A stretch of DNA of 6,696 nt from Betaproteobacteria bacterium (GTDB lineage Bacteria; Pseudomonadota; Gammaproteobacteria; Burkholderiales; SG8-41), in assembly GCA_016177355.1 (NCBI GenBank), contig JACOVL010000064.1:1-6696 (forward strand). The letters are read 5' to 3'. Under the pieces are notes generated by a model. That model saw only the letters and a list, made by a program, of their open reading frames with translations. It had not been told where the DNA came from and ran no database searches. The stretch's first letter is position 1; every line of letters begins with the position of its first letter. The translations under genes were made by a program, and so were the position numbers. Positions 1 to 5,861 of this stretch are shown in pieces.

Positions 1-1232
1 AACCGCGCGATCGCGTCAATGCCCAGATCGTTCGCCAGCATGTAGTAGTAGGTGTCGCTCGATTTCACGATTGATTTGTACATGTCCACCGCGCCGAGCC
101 CGCCGGGCCGGCTGTCGCGGAACTGGTGGCCGCCGAACATGAAGTAGCCCGGGTCCGAGATCACCTGCTGCGGCGTGCGCCGGCCGTAGGTGAGGGCGGC
201 GAGCGCCATGTACGGCTTGAAGGTGGAGCCGGGCGGATAGGTGCCGGCGAGCGCCCGGTTCACCATCGGGCGGTCCGGCGAATCGTTGAGTTCGCCCCAG
301 TTCTGCGGATCGATGCCGTCCACGAACAGGTTGGGGTCGAATCCCGGCTTGCTGACGAACGCGAGCACGCCCCCGGTCTCCGGCTCGATCGCCACCAGCG
401 CGCCGCGGCGGTCCCCGAAAGCGTTGTAGGCGACTTCCTGCAGGCGCGCGTCGAGCTTCAGCGCCAGGTTGTTGCCGGAAACGGGCGGCGTGCGCGACAG
501 CGTACGCACCGCGCGGCCGCCGGAATCGATCTCGACTTCCTCGACACCCGTCGTGCCGTGCAGGTAGCGCTCGTAGCTCTGCTCCAGGCCGGTCTTGCCG
601 ATGTAGTCGGTGCCGCGGTAGTTGGCGGCGTTGCCGTCGGCCTCGAGCTGGTCGAGCTCGCGCGGGTTGATGCGCCCGATGTGCCCGACCACGTGCGAGA
701 AGATCTCGCCCTGCGGATACTGGCGGAACAGGCGGGCATTGATATCGGCGCCCGGGAAACGGTAACGGTTGGCCGCGAAGCGCGCGATCTCCTCCTCGGA
801 AAGCCGGGTGCGGATGGGAAGGCTGCCGGTGCCCTTGCTTTCCTCGAGCAGGCGCTTGAAGCGGCGCCGGTCGCGCGGCGCGATCTCGACGACGGTGGCG
901 AGTTCGTCTATCAGCCGCTCGAGATTCTCGACCCTCCCCGGCTGTATCTCGAGGGTGTAGGCGGAATAATTGTGCGCCAGCACGACGCCGTTGCGGTCCA
1001 CGATGATGCCGCGGTTGGGAACCACCGGCACGATCGAGATGCGGTTCGCTTCGGCGAGGGTTTGCAGTTCGCCGTGCCGGATCACCTGCAGGTGGAAGAA
1101 GCGGACGAACAACAGGGCGAACATGGCGAGCACAACCCCGCCCGCGATCGCCAGCCGCAGCCGGAAATGATGCAGCTCGAACTGGGCGTTCCTCAACTCG
1201 ATGCCGGGGTTGATCGACAGCTCGGAACTCAT
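1..1232 (-). CDS. mrdA: Penicillin-binding protein 2 (peptidoglycan D,D-transpeptidase), 3' end missing
   Basis: Class B penicillin-binding protein that cross-links new peptidoglycan during cylindrical elongation, acting in the periplasm while anchored in the inner membrane. I translated 410 codons from the ATG at 1232-1230. Visible: a short cytoplasmic tail; one membrane segment at about residues 27-46 (signal anchor); a pedestal domain with PNRGIIVDRNG near residues 72-82 and GKTGLE before the catalytic part; the active-site motif STFK with nucleophile S336 and K339; and the second motif SSD at 391-393, matching the SxD form typical of PBP2 rather than the SxN of PBP3. The family is about 620-650 residues, so the KTG motif and C-terminus lie off the window. 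The start is supported by an in-frame stop at 1298-1296 with no other ATG between; the Shine-Dalgarno sequence is weak. It is last of the visible mre operon, 114 bp after mreD. PBP2 usually pairs with RodA, expected next but unseen. PBP3 (FtsI) is the alternative and is disfavoured by the SSD motif and the context. Confidence 0.96.
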   Translation of the reverse strand, partial: MSSELSINPGIELRNAQFELHHFRLRLAIAGGVVLAMFALLFVRFFHLQVIRHGELQTLAEANRISIVPVVPNRGIIVDRNGVVLAHNYSAYTLEIQPGRVENLERLIDELATVVEIAPRDRRRFKRLLEESKGTGSLPIRTRLSEEEIARFAANRYRFPGADINARLFRQYPQGEIFSHVVGHIGRINPRELDQLEADGNAANYRGTDYIGKTGLEQSYERYLHGTTGVEEVEIDSGGRAVRTLSRTPPVSGNNLALKLDARLQEVAYNAFGDRRGALVAIEPETGGVLAFVSKPGFDPNLFVDGIDPQNWGELNDSPDRPMVNRALAGTYPPGSTFKPYMALAALTYGRRTPQQVISDPGYFMFGGHQFRDSRPGGLGAVDMYKSIVKSSDTYYYMLANDLGIDAIAR

Positions 1233-1321
1233 GACGGCGCTCGCGGAGGCGACAGGATCAGGAATGCCAACGCTCTGGCGATGGAATACTCGCGCTCACG
1301 TCCATTCCTGGCGCGCTTTGC

Positions 1322-1349
1322 GACCCGGGTGTCTGTCCTTTTGGGGTCA
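1322..1349. repeat. Possible REP-like repeat fragment after mreD
   Basis: The 114-bp gap between mreD and mrdA begins with a motif that on the minus strand reads TGACCCCAAAAGG followed by ACAGACACCCGGGTC. It contains the 8-bp palindrome ACCCGGGT at 1323-1330 and flanking GACCC (1322-1326) and GGGTC (1344-1348), which could form a short stem with a 17-nt loop. From memory it resembles scattered extragenic repeats of the GGGGTC/GACACC type in proteobacteria, some associated with REP-associated tyrosine transposases. Only one copy is present here, so its repetitive nature cannot be shown from this window. The rest of the gap (1233-1321) shows no clear promoter, gene or terminator. Confidence 0.3.
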
Positions 1350-1868
1350 TCCCACATGGTCGGGGTCCGGCCGCGGGCGCTGCGGCAGCTTGAGCAGCAC
1401 GGCGACCACCGGCCACAGCGCGCCTGCGACGAAGCTGCCGAGGAAGTACTGGAATCCCGGGAAATCGGCCCCGGCGAGCGCGCGGATGGCGAGCACGATG
1501 AGGTCGTTCGCGAGCAGCAGCGGGATCACGTGCAGCACCTGCGGGGTCATCGCGAACATGCGCACGCGCCGGTTGAGCACGATGCCGGCGTAGGCGAGGA
1601 TGGTGTAGGCGAGCGCGTGCTGGCCGAACAGCGTGCCGTCGGCGACGTCCATGAAGAGCCCCAGCAGCCAGGCCGCGGAGAAGCCGATCCTGCGCGGCTG
1701 GTCGATGCACCAATAGAGCACGACGAGCGCCACGAAATCGGGCTTGATCCAGAGCCAGACTCCCGACCACGGCAGGAGATTCAGCAGCAGCGCCGCGATC
1801 AGCGTGAAGAAGATGAATCCGGGCTTGACCGGAAGCAGGATCTCCTGGGGCATCGCGCGCGCTTCCAT
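1347..1868 (-). CDS. mreD: Rod shape-determining protein MreD
   Basis: Small polytopic inner-membrane protein of the elongasome, thought to link MreC, MreB and the PBP2-RodA synthase; it has no known catalytic activity. From this start the product is 173 residues, typical of the family (about 160-175). It is strongly hydrophobic, with about five membrane helices (near residues 17-33, 45-55, 64-76, 86-100, 110-130 and 140-160 of the reading, the short ones possibly joined). The conserved MreD region FMDVADGTLFGQHAL sits in the middle, and the C-terminus is a short polar basic tail. The start is ambiguous. An ATG at 1874 overlaps the mreC stop by 4 bp (ATGA) but has its AAGG touching the start codon. 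The ATG at 1868 has AAGGA 5 nt upstream, so I prefer it. A third ATG at 1853 begins MPQEILLP, where homologues often begin. Tight spacing to mreC implies translational coupling. Confidence 0.93.
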   Translation of the reverse strand: MEARAMPQEILLPVKPGFIFFTLIAALLLNLLPWSGVWLWIKPDFVALVVLYWCIDQPRRIGFSAAWLLGLFMDVADGTLFGQHALAYTILAYAGIVLNRRVRMFAMTPQVLHVIPLLLANDLIVLAIRALAGADFPGFQYFLGSFVAGALWPVVAVLLKLPQRPRPDPDHVG

Positions 1869-1870
1869 CG

Positions 1871-2767
1871 TCATCCTTTTTTCGCCCTCTTGGAGCGAGC
1901 CGGCCTGTCCTCGTCCGCGGGCCGCGCCGGCAGCTCGCGGCTGCCCTGCACGATCAGCACGTGCGCGTAGCTCGCCACCCCGGCGAGCGGCGTGCAGGTC
2001 ACGCGCGCGAAGAGTTGCGCGGCGCTGCGCTCGACGTTCGACACCCGCGCCACCGGCAGCCCGGGCGGATACACGCCGTCAATGCCGGAAGTCACGAGCC
2101 GGTCGCCGTTCTGGTAGTCGGCGTTGAGCGGGATGAAGCGCAGGTCGAGCGCACCGTCGCCGCCGGTGCCCGCCAGCACCGCGCGCAGCCCGTTGCGCAG
2201 GTTTTGCACCGGCACGAACTGGCCCTTGTCCGTGATCAGCGTGATCTCGGAGAGCCACGGATAGACGCGGGTCACCTGGCCGATCACGCCCGCCTGGTCT
2301 ATCACCGGCTGCCCCGCCCGGATGTCGTGCTGCGAGCCCTTGTCCACGACGATCTTGCGGCTGAACGGGTCGCGCGCCGCGTAGAGCACTTCGGCGGCGA
2401 CCGGTTTCACCTCCAAGCGCTCGCGCGCGGCGAGCAGCTCCCGCAACCGCCGGTTCTCCGCCTGCAGCGCCATGAGCTGCTGCAGGGAGGCGGCGTTGGC
2501 GAGATTTTCCCCGGCCAACCGGGCATTGTCGGCGCGGAGCGATGAGTGCGTGACGAAAAATTCGGCGGCGCGCCGCATGATGCTCGCGGGCGCGGCGGCG
2601 ACCCGCTGTATCGGGTACACGATCACCGCCGCGACCTGGCGCAGCACGGACAGGTAATCGAAGCGGGCGTCGGCGACGAGGACGGCGGCGGACAGCGCGG
2701 AGAAGATCAGCAGGCGGGCAAGCGGGGTGGGGCCGGTCTTGAAGAACGGTGGCGGCGAGTGTTCCAT
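1871..2767 (-). CDS. mreC: Rod shape-determining protein MreC
   Basis: Bitopic periplasmic scaffold of the elongasome; in this family it dimerises through a coiled coil and binds and activates PBP2. The 298 residues fit the family. In order: a proline-rich cytoplasmic start (MEHSPPPFF); a membrane helix at about 17-33; a linker; a coiled coil at about 75-118 rich in Leu, Ala, Glu and Arg; then the two-lobed beta domain at about 120-275 with the recognisable DPFSRKIVVDKGS, GVIGQV, LITDKG and VPVQN motifs. A basic Ala/Pro-rich tail (from about 279 to SKRAKKG) follows and is likely disordered. The ATG at 2767 matches the usual betaproteobacterial N-terminus, and an in-frame stop lies at 2836-2834 with no ATG or GTG between. 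Unusually, the 30 nt before the start are pyrimidine-rich repeat (ATCACTC units) with no Shine-Dalgarno sequence. The 3' end overlaps or abuts mreD. Confidence 0.96.
   Translation of the reverse strand: MEHSPPPFFKTGPTPLARLLIFSALSAAVLVADARFDYLSVLRQVAAVIVYPIQRVAAAPASIMRRAAEFFVTHSSLRADNARLAGENLANAASLQQLMALQAENRRLRELLAARERLEVKPVAAEVLYAARDPFSRKIVVDKGSQHDIRAGQPVIDQAGVIGQVTRVYPWLSEITLITDKGQFVPVQNLRNGLRAVLAGTGGDGALDLRFIPLNADYQNGDRLVTSGIDGVYPPGLPVARVSNVERSAAQLFARVTCTPLAGVASYAHVLIVQGSRELPARPADEDRPARSKRAKKG
1874..1878 (-). promoter_or_regulatory. Ribosome-binding site that decides the mreD start
   Basis: On the minus strand AAGGA ends 5 nt before the ATG at 1868-1866. Its last A is also the first base of the ATG at 1874, which overlaps the mreC stop TGA (1873-1871). 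The SD spacing favours 1868 over 1874, a difference of two codons. Confidence 0.55.
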
Positions 2768-2770
2768 CAG

Positions 2771-2803
2771 GAGTGATGAGTGATGAGTGATGAGTGATGA
2801 GTG
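2771..2803. repeat. Heptamer tandem array A, (GAGTGAT)x4 plus partial
   Basis: Four perfect copies of the 7-bp unit GAGTGAT at 2771-2798, followed by GAGTG. On the operon's coding strand this reads ATCACTC repeated and ends 3 nt before the mreC ATG. It is the mreC-proximal arm of the inverted element spanning 2771-2870. Confidence 0.95.
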
Positions 2804-2837
2804 GAACCCCCCACGGCAACGACCGCTACGGATTCAG

Positions 2838-2870
2838 AACTCTGCACTCTGCACTTTGCACTCCGCACTC
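2838..2870. repeat. Heptamer tandem array B, inverted relative to array A
   Basis: 7-bp units CTCTGCA, CTCTGCA, CTTTGCA and CTCCGCA at 2840-2867, then CTC. The reverse complement gives units of the form GAGTGCA, sharing the GAGTG core and the 7-bp period with array A but in opposite orientation. Aligned in register, about 23 of 33 positions are complementary, with mismatches mostly at two fixed positions of each unit. It starts 5 nt after the mreB stop codon. The spacer 2804-2837 is unique sequence with no recognised content. Confidence 0.9.
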
Positions 2871-2875
2871 GAACG

Positions 2876-3919
2876 TCAGTCGTTCGTAAATATGCTGCCC
2901 AGCCGGTCGATCTTCTCGATCGCCTTGCCCGAGCCGCGGACCACGCAGGTGAGCGGGTCTTCCGCGATGATCACCGGCAGCCCGGTCTCCTCCATCAGCA
3001 GGCGGTCGACGTCGCGCAGCAGCGCGCCGCCGCCGGTGAGCACCATGCCTTTCTCGGCGATGTCGGCGGCAAGCTCGGGCGGGGTCTGCTCCAGCGCCGA
3101 CTTCACCGTGGAGACGATCTGGTTGAGCGGCTCGGTGAGCGCCTCCAGGATCTCGTTGGAGGAGATGGTGAAGCTCCTCGGAATGCCCTCGGCGAGATTG
3201 CGGCCCTTCACTTCCTTTTCGCGCACTTCCGAGCCGGGGAAGGCGGAGCCGATTTCCTTCTTGATGTGCTCGGCGGTGGTCTCGCCGATCAGCATGCCGT
3301 AGTTGCGGCGGATGTAGTTGATGATCGCCTCATCCATTTTGTCGCCGCCGCAGCGCACCGAGCCCTTGTAGACCAGGCCGCCGAGCGAGATCACGCCGAC
3401 CTCGGTGGTGCCGCCGCCGATGTCCACCACCATCGAGCCGGTCGCCTCGCCCACCGGAAGATCGGCGCCGATCGCCGCCGCCATCGGCTCCTCGATGAGA
3501 TAGACGCTGGAAGCGCCGGCGCCGATCGCGGACTCGCGGATCGCGCGCCGCTCGACCTGGGTCGAGCCGCACGGCACGCAGATGATGATGCGCGGGCTCG
3601 GCTTGTACAGCCGCGAGTCGTGCACCTTCTTGATGAAGTGCTTGAGCATCTGCTCGGTGACCGTGAAATCGGCGATGACGCCGTCCTTCATCGGCCGGAT
3701 CGCGGTGATGTTGCCCGGCGTGCGGCCGAGCATCTGCTTGGCCGCAAGCCCGACTTCCTGGATCACTTTCTTGCCGTTGGGGCCGCCGTCCTGCCGGATC
3801 GCAACGACCGACGGCTCGTCGAGCACGATGCCTTTGCCGCGCACGTAGATCAGAGTGTTCGCGGTGCCGAGATCCACGGCCAGGTCGTCGTTAAAGTAGC
3901 CGCTCAAGAAACCGAACAT
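2876..3919 (-). CDS. mreB: Rod shape-determining protein MreB, actin-like filament
   Basis: Bacterial actin homologue that polymerises with ATP into membrane-bound filaments under the inner membrane and orients the elongasome for lateral wall synthesis. Full length at 347 residues, the usual size. Visible: a short hydrophobic N-terminus (MFGFLSGYF), which in Gram-negative MreB forms a membrane-binding amphipathic helix; phosphate-1 motif DLGTANTLIY from residue 16; EPSVVAI at 35-41; CVPCGSTQVERRA around 114-126; the EEP at 143-145; phosphate-2 motif VVDIGGGTTEVGVI at 164-177; and adenosine motif LTGGGALL at 294-301. Nothing looks degraded. The ATG at 3919 is the only sensible start, with a weak GGCGGA Shine-Dalgarno about 7 nt upstream. 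It is first in the operon, divergent from gatC, with a plausible promoter at 3965-3993. MreB paralogues such as Mbl are disfavoured by the mreC-mreD neighbours. Confidence 0.98.
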   Translation of the reverse strand: MFGFLSGYFNDDLAVDLGTANTLIYVRGKGIVLDEPSVVAIRQDGGPNGKKVIQEVGLAAKQMLGRTPGNITAIRPMKDGVIADFTVTEQMLKHFIKKVHDSRLYKPSPRIIICVPCGSTQVERRAIRESAIGAGASSVYLIEEPMAAAIGADLPVGEATGSMVVDIGGGTTEVGVISLGGLVYKGSVRCGGDKMDEAIINYIRRNYGMLIGETTAEHIKKEIGSAFPGSEVREKEVKGRNLAEGIPRSFTISSNEILEALTEPLNQIVSTVKSALEQTPPELAADIAEKGMVLTGGGALLRDVDRLLMEETGLPVIIAEDPLTCVVRGSGKAIEKIDRLGSIFTND

Positions 3920-3941
3920 AAGACGTTCCGCCCGAAGGGAT

Positions 3942-3969
3942 TTGGCTCAATGCGTCAGGCGGTTATGAT
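3942..3969 (+). promoter_or_regulatory. Predicted sigma70-type promoter for gatCAB
   Basis: On the plus strand, -35 TTGGCT (3942-3947, 4 of 6), a 16-bp spacer, and -10 TATGAT (3964-3969, 5 of 6). The expected start near 3976 gives a leader of about 36 nt before gatC. The -35 is less convincing than the -10. The two divergent promoters share the central hexamer, so they probably cannot be occupied at the same time. Confidence 0.45.
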
Positions 3970-3993
3970 ACCCTATGCAGCTTCGATTTTTAA
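3965..3993 (-). promoter_or_regulatory. Predicted sigma70-type promoter for mreB operon
   Basis: On the minus strand, -35 TTAAAA (3993-3988, 4 of 6 to TTGACA), a 17-bp spacer, and -10 TATCAT (3970-3965, 5 of 6 to TATAAT). The expected start of transcription near 3957 leaves a leader of about 38 nt before the mreB ATG. Its -10 box overlaps the one predicted for gatC by five bases. Confidence 0.5.
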
Positions 3994-4011
3994 GGCATTT
4001 CCCGGCGTTAC

Positions 4012-4299
4012 ATGGCGCTGTCGCCCGATGACGTCAAGCGCGCGGCCCACCTCGCCCGCATCGCGATCGACGAGGGCGAGGCACAGGCGGTGCTCGCCCA
4101 GTTGAACGGGATCTTCCGGCTGATCGCCGAGATGCGGGCGGTGGACACCCGCGGGGTGGAGCCGATGTCCCATGCCCTGGACGTGGTGCAGCGGCAGCGC
4201 GGGGATCGCGTCACTGAAGGGGATCAGCGCACCCTGCTCCAGTCGGTCGCCCCACATGTCGAGGGCGGCCTCTACCTCGTTCCCAAGGTCATCGAGTAA
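4012..4299 (+). CDS. gatC: Asp-tRNA(Asn)/Glu-tRNA(Gln) amidotransferase subunit C
   Basis: Small non-catalytic subunit of the GatCAB amidotransferase; in known structures it wraps around GatA and the GatA-GatB interface and stabilises the complex in the cytoplasm. 95 residues, the normal length. The reading fits the family throughout: DVKRAAHLARIAI near the N-terminus, LAQLNGIF and LIAEM in the helical part, VEPMSHALD in the extended segment, then the C-terminal SVAPHVEGGLYLVPKVIE, which is nearly invariant. The ATG at 4012 has no good Shine-Dalgarno; AAGG at 3992-3995 is 16 nt away, too far to be standard. It is first gene of the gatCAB operon, divergent from mreB, and ends with TAA only 6 nt before the gatA start, in the same reading frame. 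Confidence 0.97.
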   Translation: MALSPDDVKRAAHLARIAIDEGEAQAVLAQLNGIFRLIAEMRAVDTRGVEPMSHALDVVQRQRGDRVTEGDQRTLLQSVAPHVEGGLYLVPKVIE

Positions 4300-4300
4300 C

Positions 4301-4308
4301 AGGAAGTG
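4301..4308 (+). promoter_or_regulatory. gatA translation start region, GTG with crowded SD
   Basis: AGGA at 4301-4304 lies just 1 nt before the GTG at 4306, too close for normal initiation. The gatC stop TAA (4297-4299) is two codons upstream in the same frame, so no earlier gatA start exists. The next in-frame GTG (4357) would remove conserved residues. Initiation by ribosomes that have just finished gatC is the likeliest mechanism (inference). Confidence 0.5.
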
Positions 4309-5769
4309 CACAACGCGACCCTCAAGAGCCTGTCTGCGCAGCTCGCAGGCCGCACGGTGTCCAGCGTCGAGCTGACGCGTCATTTTATTAATAGAATCAA
4401 TAGGTTAAATGGAAAGTATAACTGCTACATCACGCTTGACGAGGGGGCGAGCCTGAAGCAGGCGGAGGCCGCAGACCGCAAGCGCGCGGCGGGAAGCGGG
4501 CAAGCGCTCACCGGCATCCCCATCGCCTGGAAGGACATCTTCTGCGCCCGGGGCTGGCGCACGACCTGCGGCTCGAGGATGCTCGACAACTTCGTCTCCC
4601 CCTACGACGCCCACCCGGTGGAGCAATTCGGCGCGGCGGGCGCGGTCATTCTCGGCAAGACCAACATGGACGAGTTCGCGATGGGCTCGTCGAGCGAGAC
4701 CTCGCACTACGGGCCGGTCAGGAACCCCTGGGACGTGAATGCGGTGCCCGGGGGCAGCTCGGGGGGCTCCGCGGCAGCGGTGGCGGCGCGGCTGGCGCCG
4801 GGCGCGACCGGCACCGACACCGGCGGCTCGATCCGGCAGCCGGCCGCGCTCTCCGGCATCTGCGGGTTGAAGCCCACCTACGGCGTGGTGTCGCGCTATG
4901 GCATGATCGCGTTCGCCTCCAGCCTCGACCAGGGCGGCCCGCTGGCGCGCACCGCGGAAGACCTGGCGCTGCTGCTGAACGTCATGGCCGGCTTCGACGC
5001 GCGTGATTCCACGTCCCTCGAGCGCGAGCGCGAGGATTACGCGCGCGAGCTCGGACGGCCGGTCAAGGGGCTGAAGATCGGTCTGCCGAAGGAATTCTTC
5101 GCCGCAGGCGCGGCGCCAGGAGTGGTGAAGGCCGTGGAGGCGGCGCTGGCGGAGTACCGCAGGCTCGGCTGCGAAACGGTGGACGTCGGCCTCCCGAACA
5201 TGAAGCTGTCGGTGCCGGTGTATTACGTGCTCGCGCCGGCGGAAGCATCGAGCAACCTCGCGCGCTACGACGGCGTGCGCTACGGCCACCGCGCGCCGGA
5301 ATATTCCGACCTCGCGGACATGTACCGCAAGACGCGGGCGCAGGGCTTCGGGGCGGAAGTGAAGCGGCGCATACTCATCGGCACCTACGTGCTCTCGCAC
5401 GGCTACTACGACGCTTACTACATCCAGGCGCAGAAGGTGCGGCGGCTGGTCGCGCGCGATTTCGCGGAGGCGTTCAAGCGCTGCGACGTGATCATGGGGC
5501 CGACCAGCCCCACCACTGCGTTCAGGATCGGCGAGAAGATGGGCGACCCGGTGCAGATGTACCTCAACGACATCTACACCATACCCGCCAACCTCGCGGG
5601 GCTGCCCGGCCTGTCCATCCCGTGCGGCTTCGACGAAAAAAACCTGCCGGTCGGGCTGCAGGTCATCGGCAACCACTTCGCGGAAGCGCGCATGCTCAAT
5701 GTCGCGCACCAGTACCAGCAGGCGACCGATTGGCACATGAAGGTGCCGCCCGGGATTGAAATTCAATAG
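4306..5769 (+). CDS. gatA: Asp-tRNA(Asn)/Glu-tRNA(Gln) amidotransferase subunit A (glutamine amidase)
   Basis: Amidase-signature enzyme that hydrolyses glutamine and passes ammonia through a tunnel to GatB. 487 residues, normal for the family. The Ser-cisSer-Lys triad is intact: K76 in IAWKD, cis-Ser S151 in the PGGSSGGSAAAV loop (149-160), and nucleophile S175 in TDTGGSIRQPA (170-180). Spacing between K and the nucleophile (99) equals that of Staphylococcus aureus GatA (K79/S178). Also present are GLKPTYGVVSRYG, FASSLDQGGP and the C-terminal LPVGLQVIGNHFAEARML. The GTG start gives HNATLKSLSAQ, the expected N-terminus. Oddity: bases 4381-4430 are only 24% GC, with codons such as AGA, AGG, TTA and AAT, unlike the rest of the gene, though the protein there (INRLNGKYNCYITLDE) still fits the family. 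It follows gatC after two codons. A generic amidase is excluded by the gatC and gatB neighbours. Confidence 0.98.
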   Translation: MHNATLKSLSAQLAGRTVSSVELTRHFINRINRLNGKYNCYITLDEGASLKQAEAADRKRAAGSGQALTGIPIAWKDIFCARGWRTTCGSRMLDNFVSPYDAHPVEQFGAAGAVILGKTNMDEFAMGSSSETSHYGPVRNPWDVNAVPGGSSGGSAAAVAARLAPGATGTDTGGSIRQPAALSGICGLKPTYGVVSRYGMIAFASSLDQGGPLARTAEDLALLLNVMAGFDARDSTSLEREREDYARELGRPVKGLKIGLPKEFFAAGAAPGVVKAVEAALAEYRRLGCETVDVGLPNMKLSVPVYYVLAPAEASSNLARYDGVRYGHRAPEYSDLADMYRKTRAQGFGAEVKRRILIGTYVLSHGYYDAYYIQAQKVRRLVARDFAEAFKRCDVIMGPTSPTTAFRIGEKMGDPVQMYLNDIYTIPANLAGLPGLSIPCGFDEKNLPVGLQVIGNHFAEARMLNVAHQYQQATDWHMKVPPGIEIQ

Positions 5770-5861
5770 CCACAGAGAGCACAGAGAACACAGAGATTGG
5801 GAATTTCCATGTCGAACGCGTTTTCTTGGTTTTCCTCTGTGAACTCTGTGTCTTCTGTGGC
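5769..5861. repeat. Inverted 9-bp-period tandem repeat element between gatA and gatB
   Basis: Left arm 5769-5795 holds three CACAGAG cores at 5771, 5780 and 5789 (period 9). Right arm 5835-5861 holds CTCTGTG at 5835 and 5844 and TTCTGTG at 5853 (period 9), the inverted counterpart. Arms pair at 22 of 27 positions, or 24 of 27 in RNA counting G-U pairs at 5777-5853 and 5779-5851. The loop is 5796-5834. The element begins on the last base of the gatA stop codon and ends 13 nt before the gatB ATG, just 2 nt before its Shine-Dalgarno. There is no U-run after the stem, so it is not a typical intrinsic terminator. Confidence 0.92.

Noticed and set aside
126..1970. 614-codon plus-strand open frame opposite mrdA and mreD
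   Set aside because: It lies antisense to two clearly conserved genes and spans their intergenic gap. Its composition (runs of Arg, Ala, Gly, His, Asp) is typical of the reverse strand of GC-rich coding DNA, and no domain is recognisable.
2761..2807. 6-bp inverted repeat GTTCCA / TGGAAC flanking heptamer array A
   Set aside because: Short, with a 35-bp interval, and one arm is part of the mreC coding start; likely chance.
2079..2819. 246-codon minus-strand frame overlapping mreC
   Set aside because: Out of frame with mreC, begins by translating the heptamer array (ITHHSSLIT), and has no family signature; mreC in the other frame is clear.
2771..2870. CRISPR array
   Set aside because: Units are 7 bp with no spacers of repeated length between them, and no cas genes are present.
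2801..4105. 434-codon plus-strand open frame opposite mreB and into gatC
   Set aside because: Shadow of mreB; its start lies in the repeat element and its end crosses the promoter region and gatC in another frame.
5769..5861. Intrinsic terminator after gatA
   Set aside because: The stem is long but interrupted, has a 39-nt loop and no T-run following it, and gatB must be transcribed through it in an operon.
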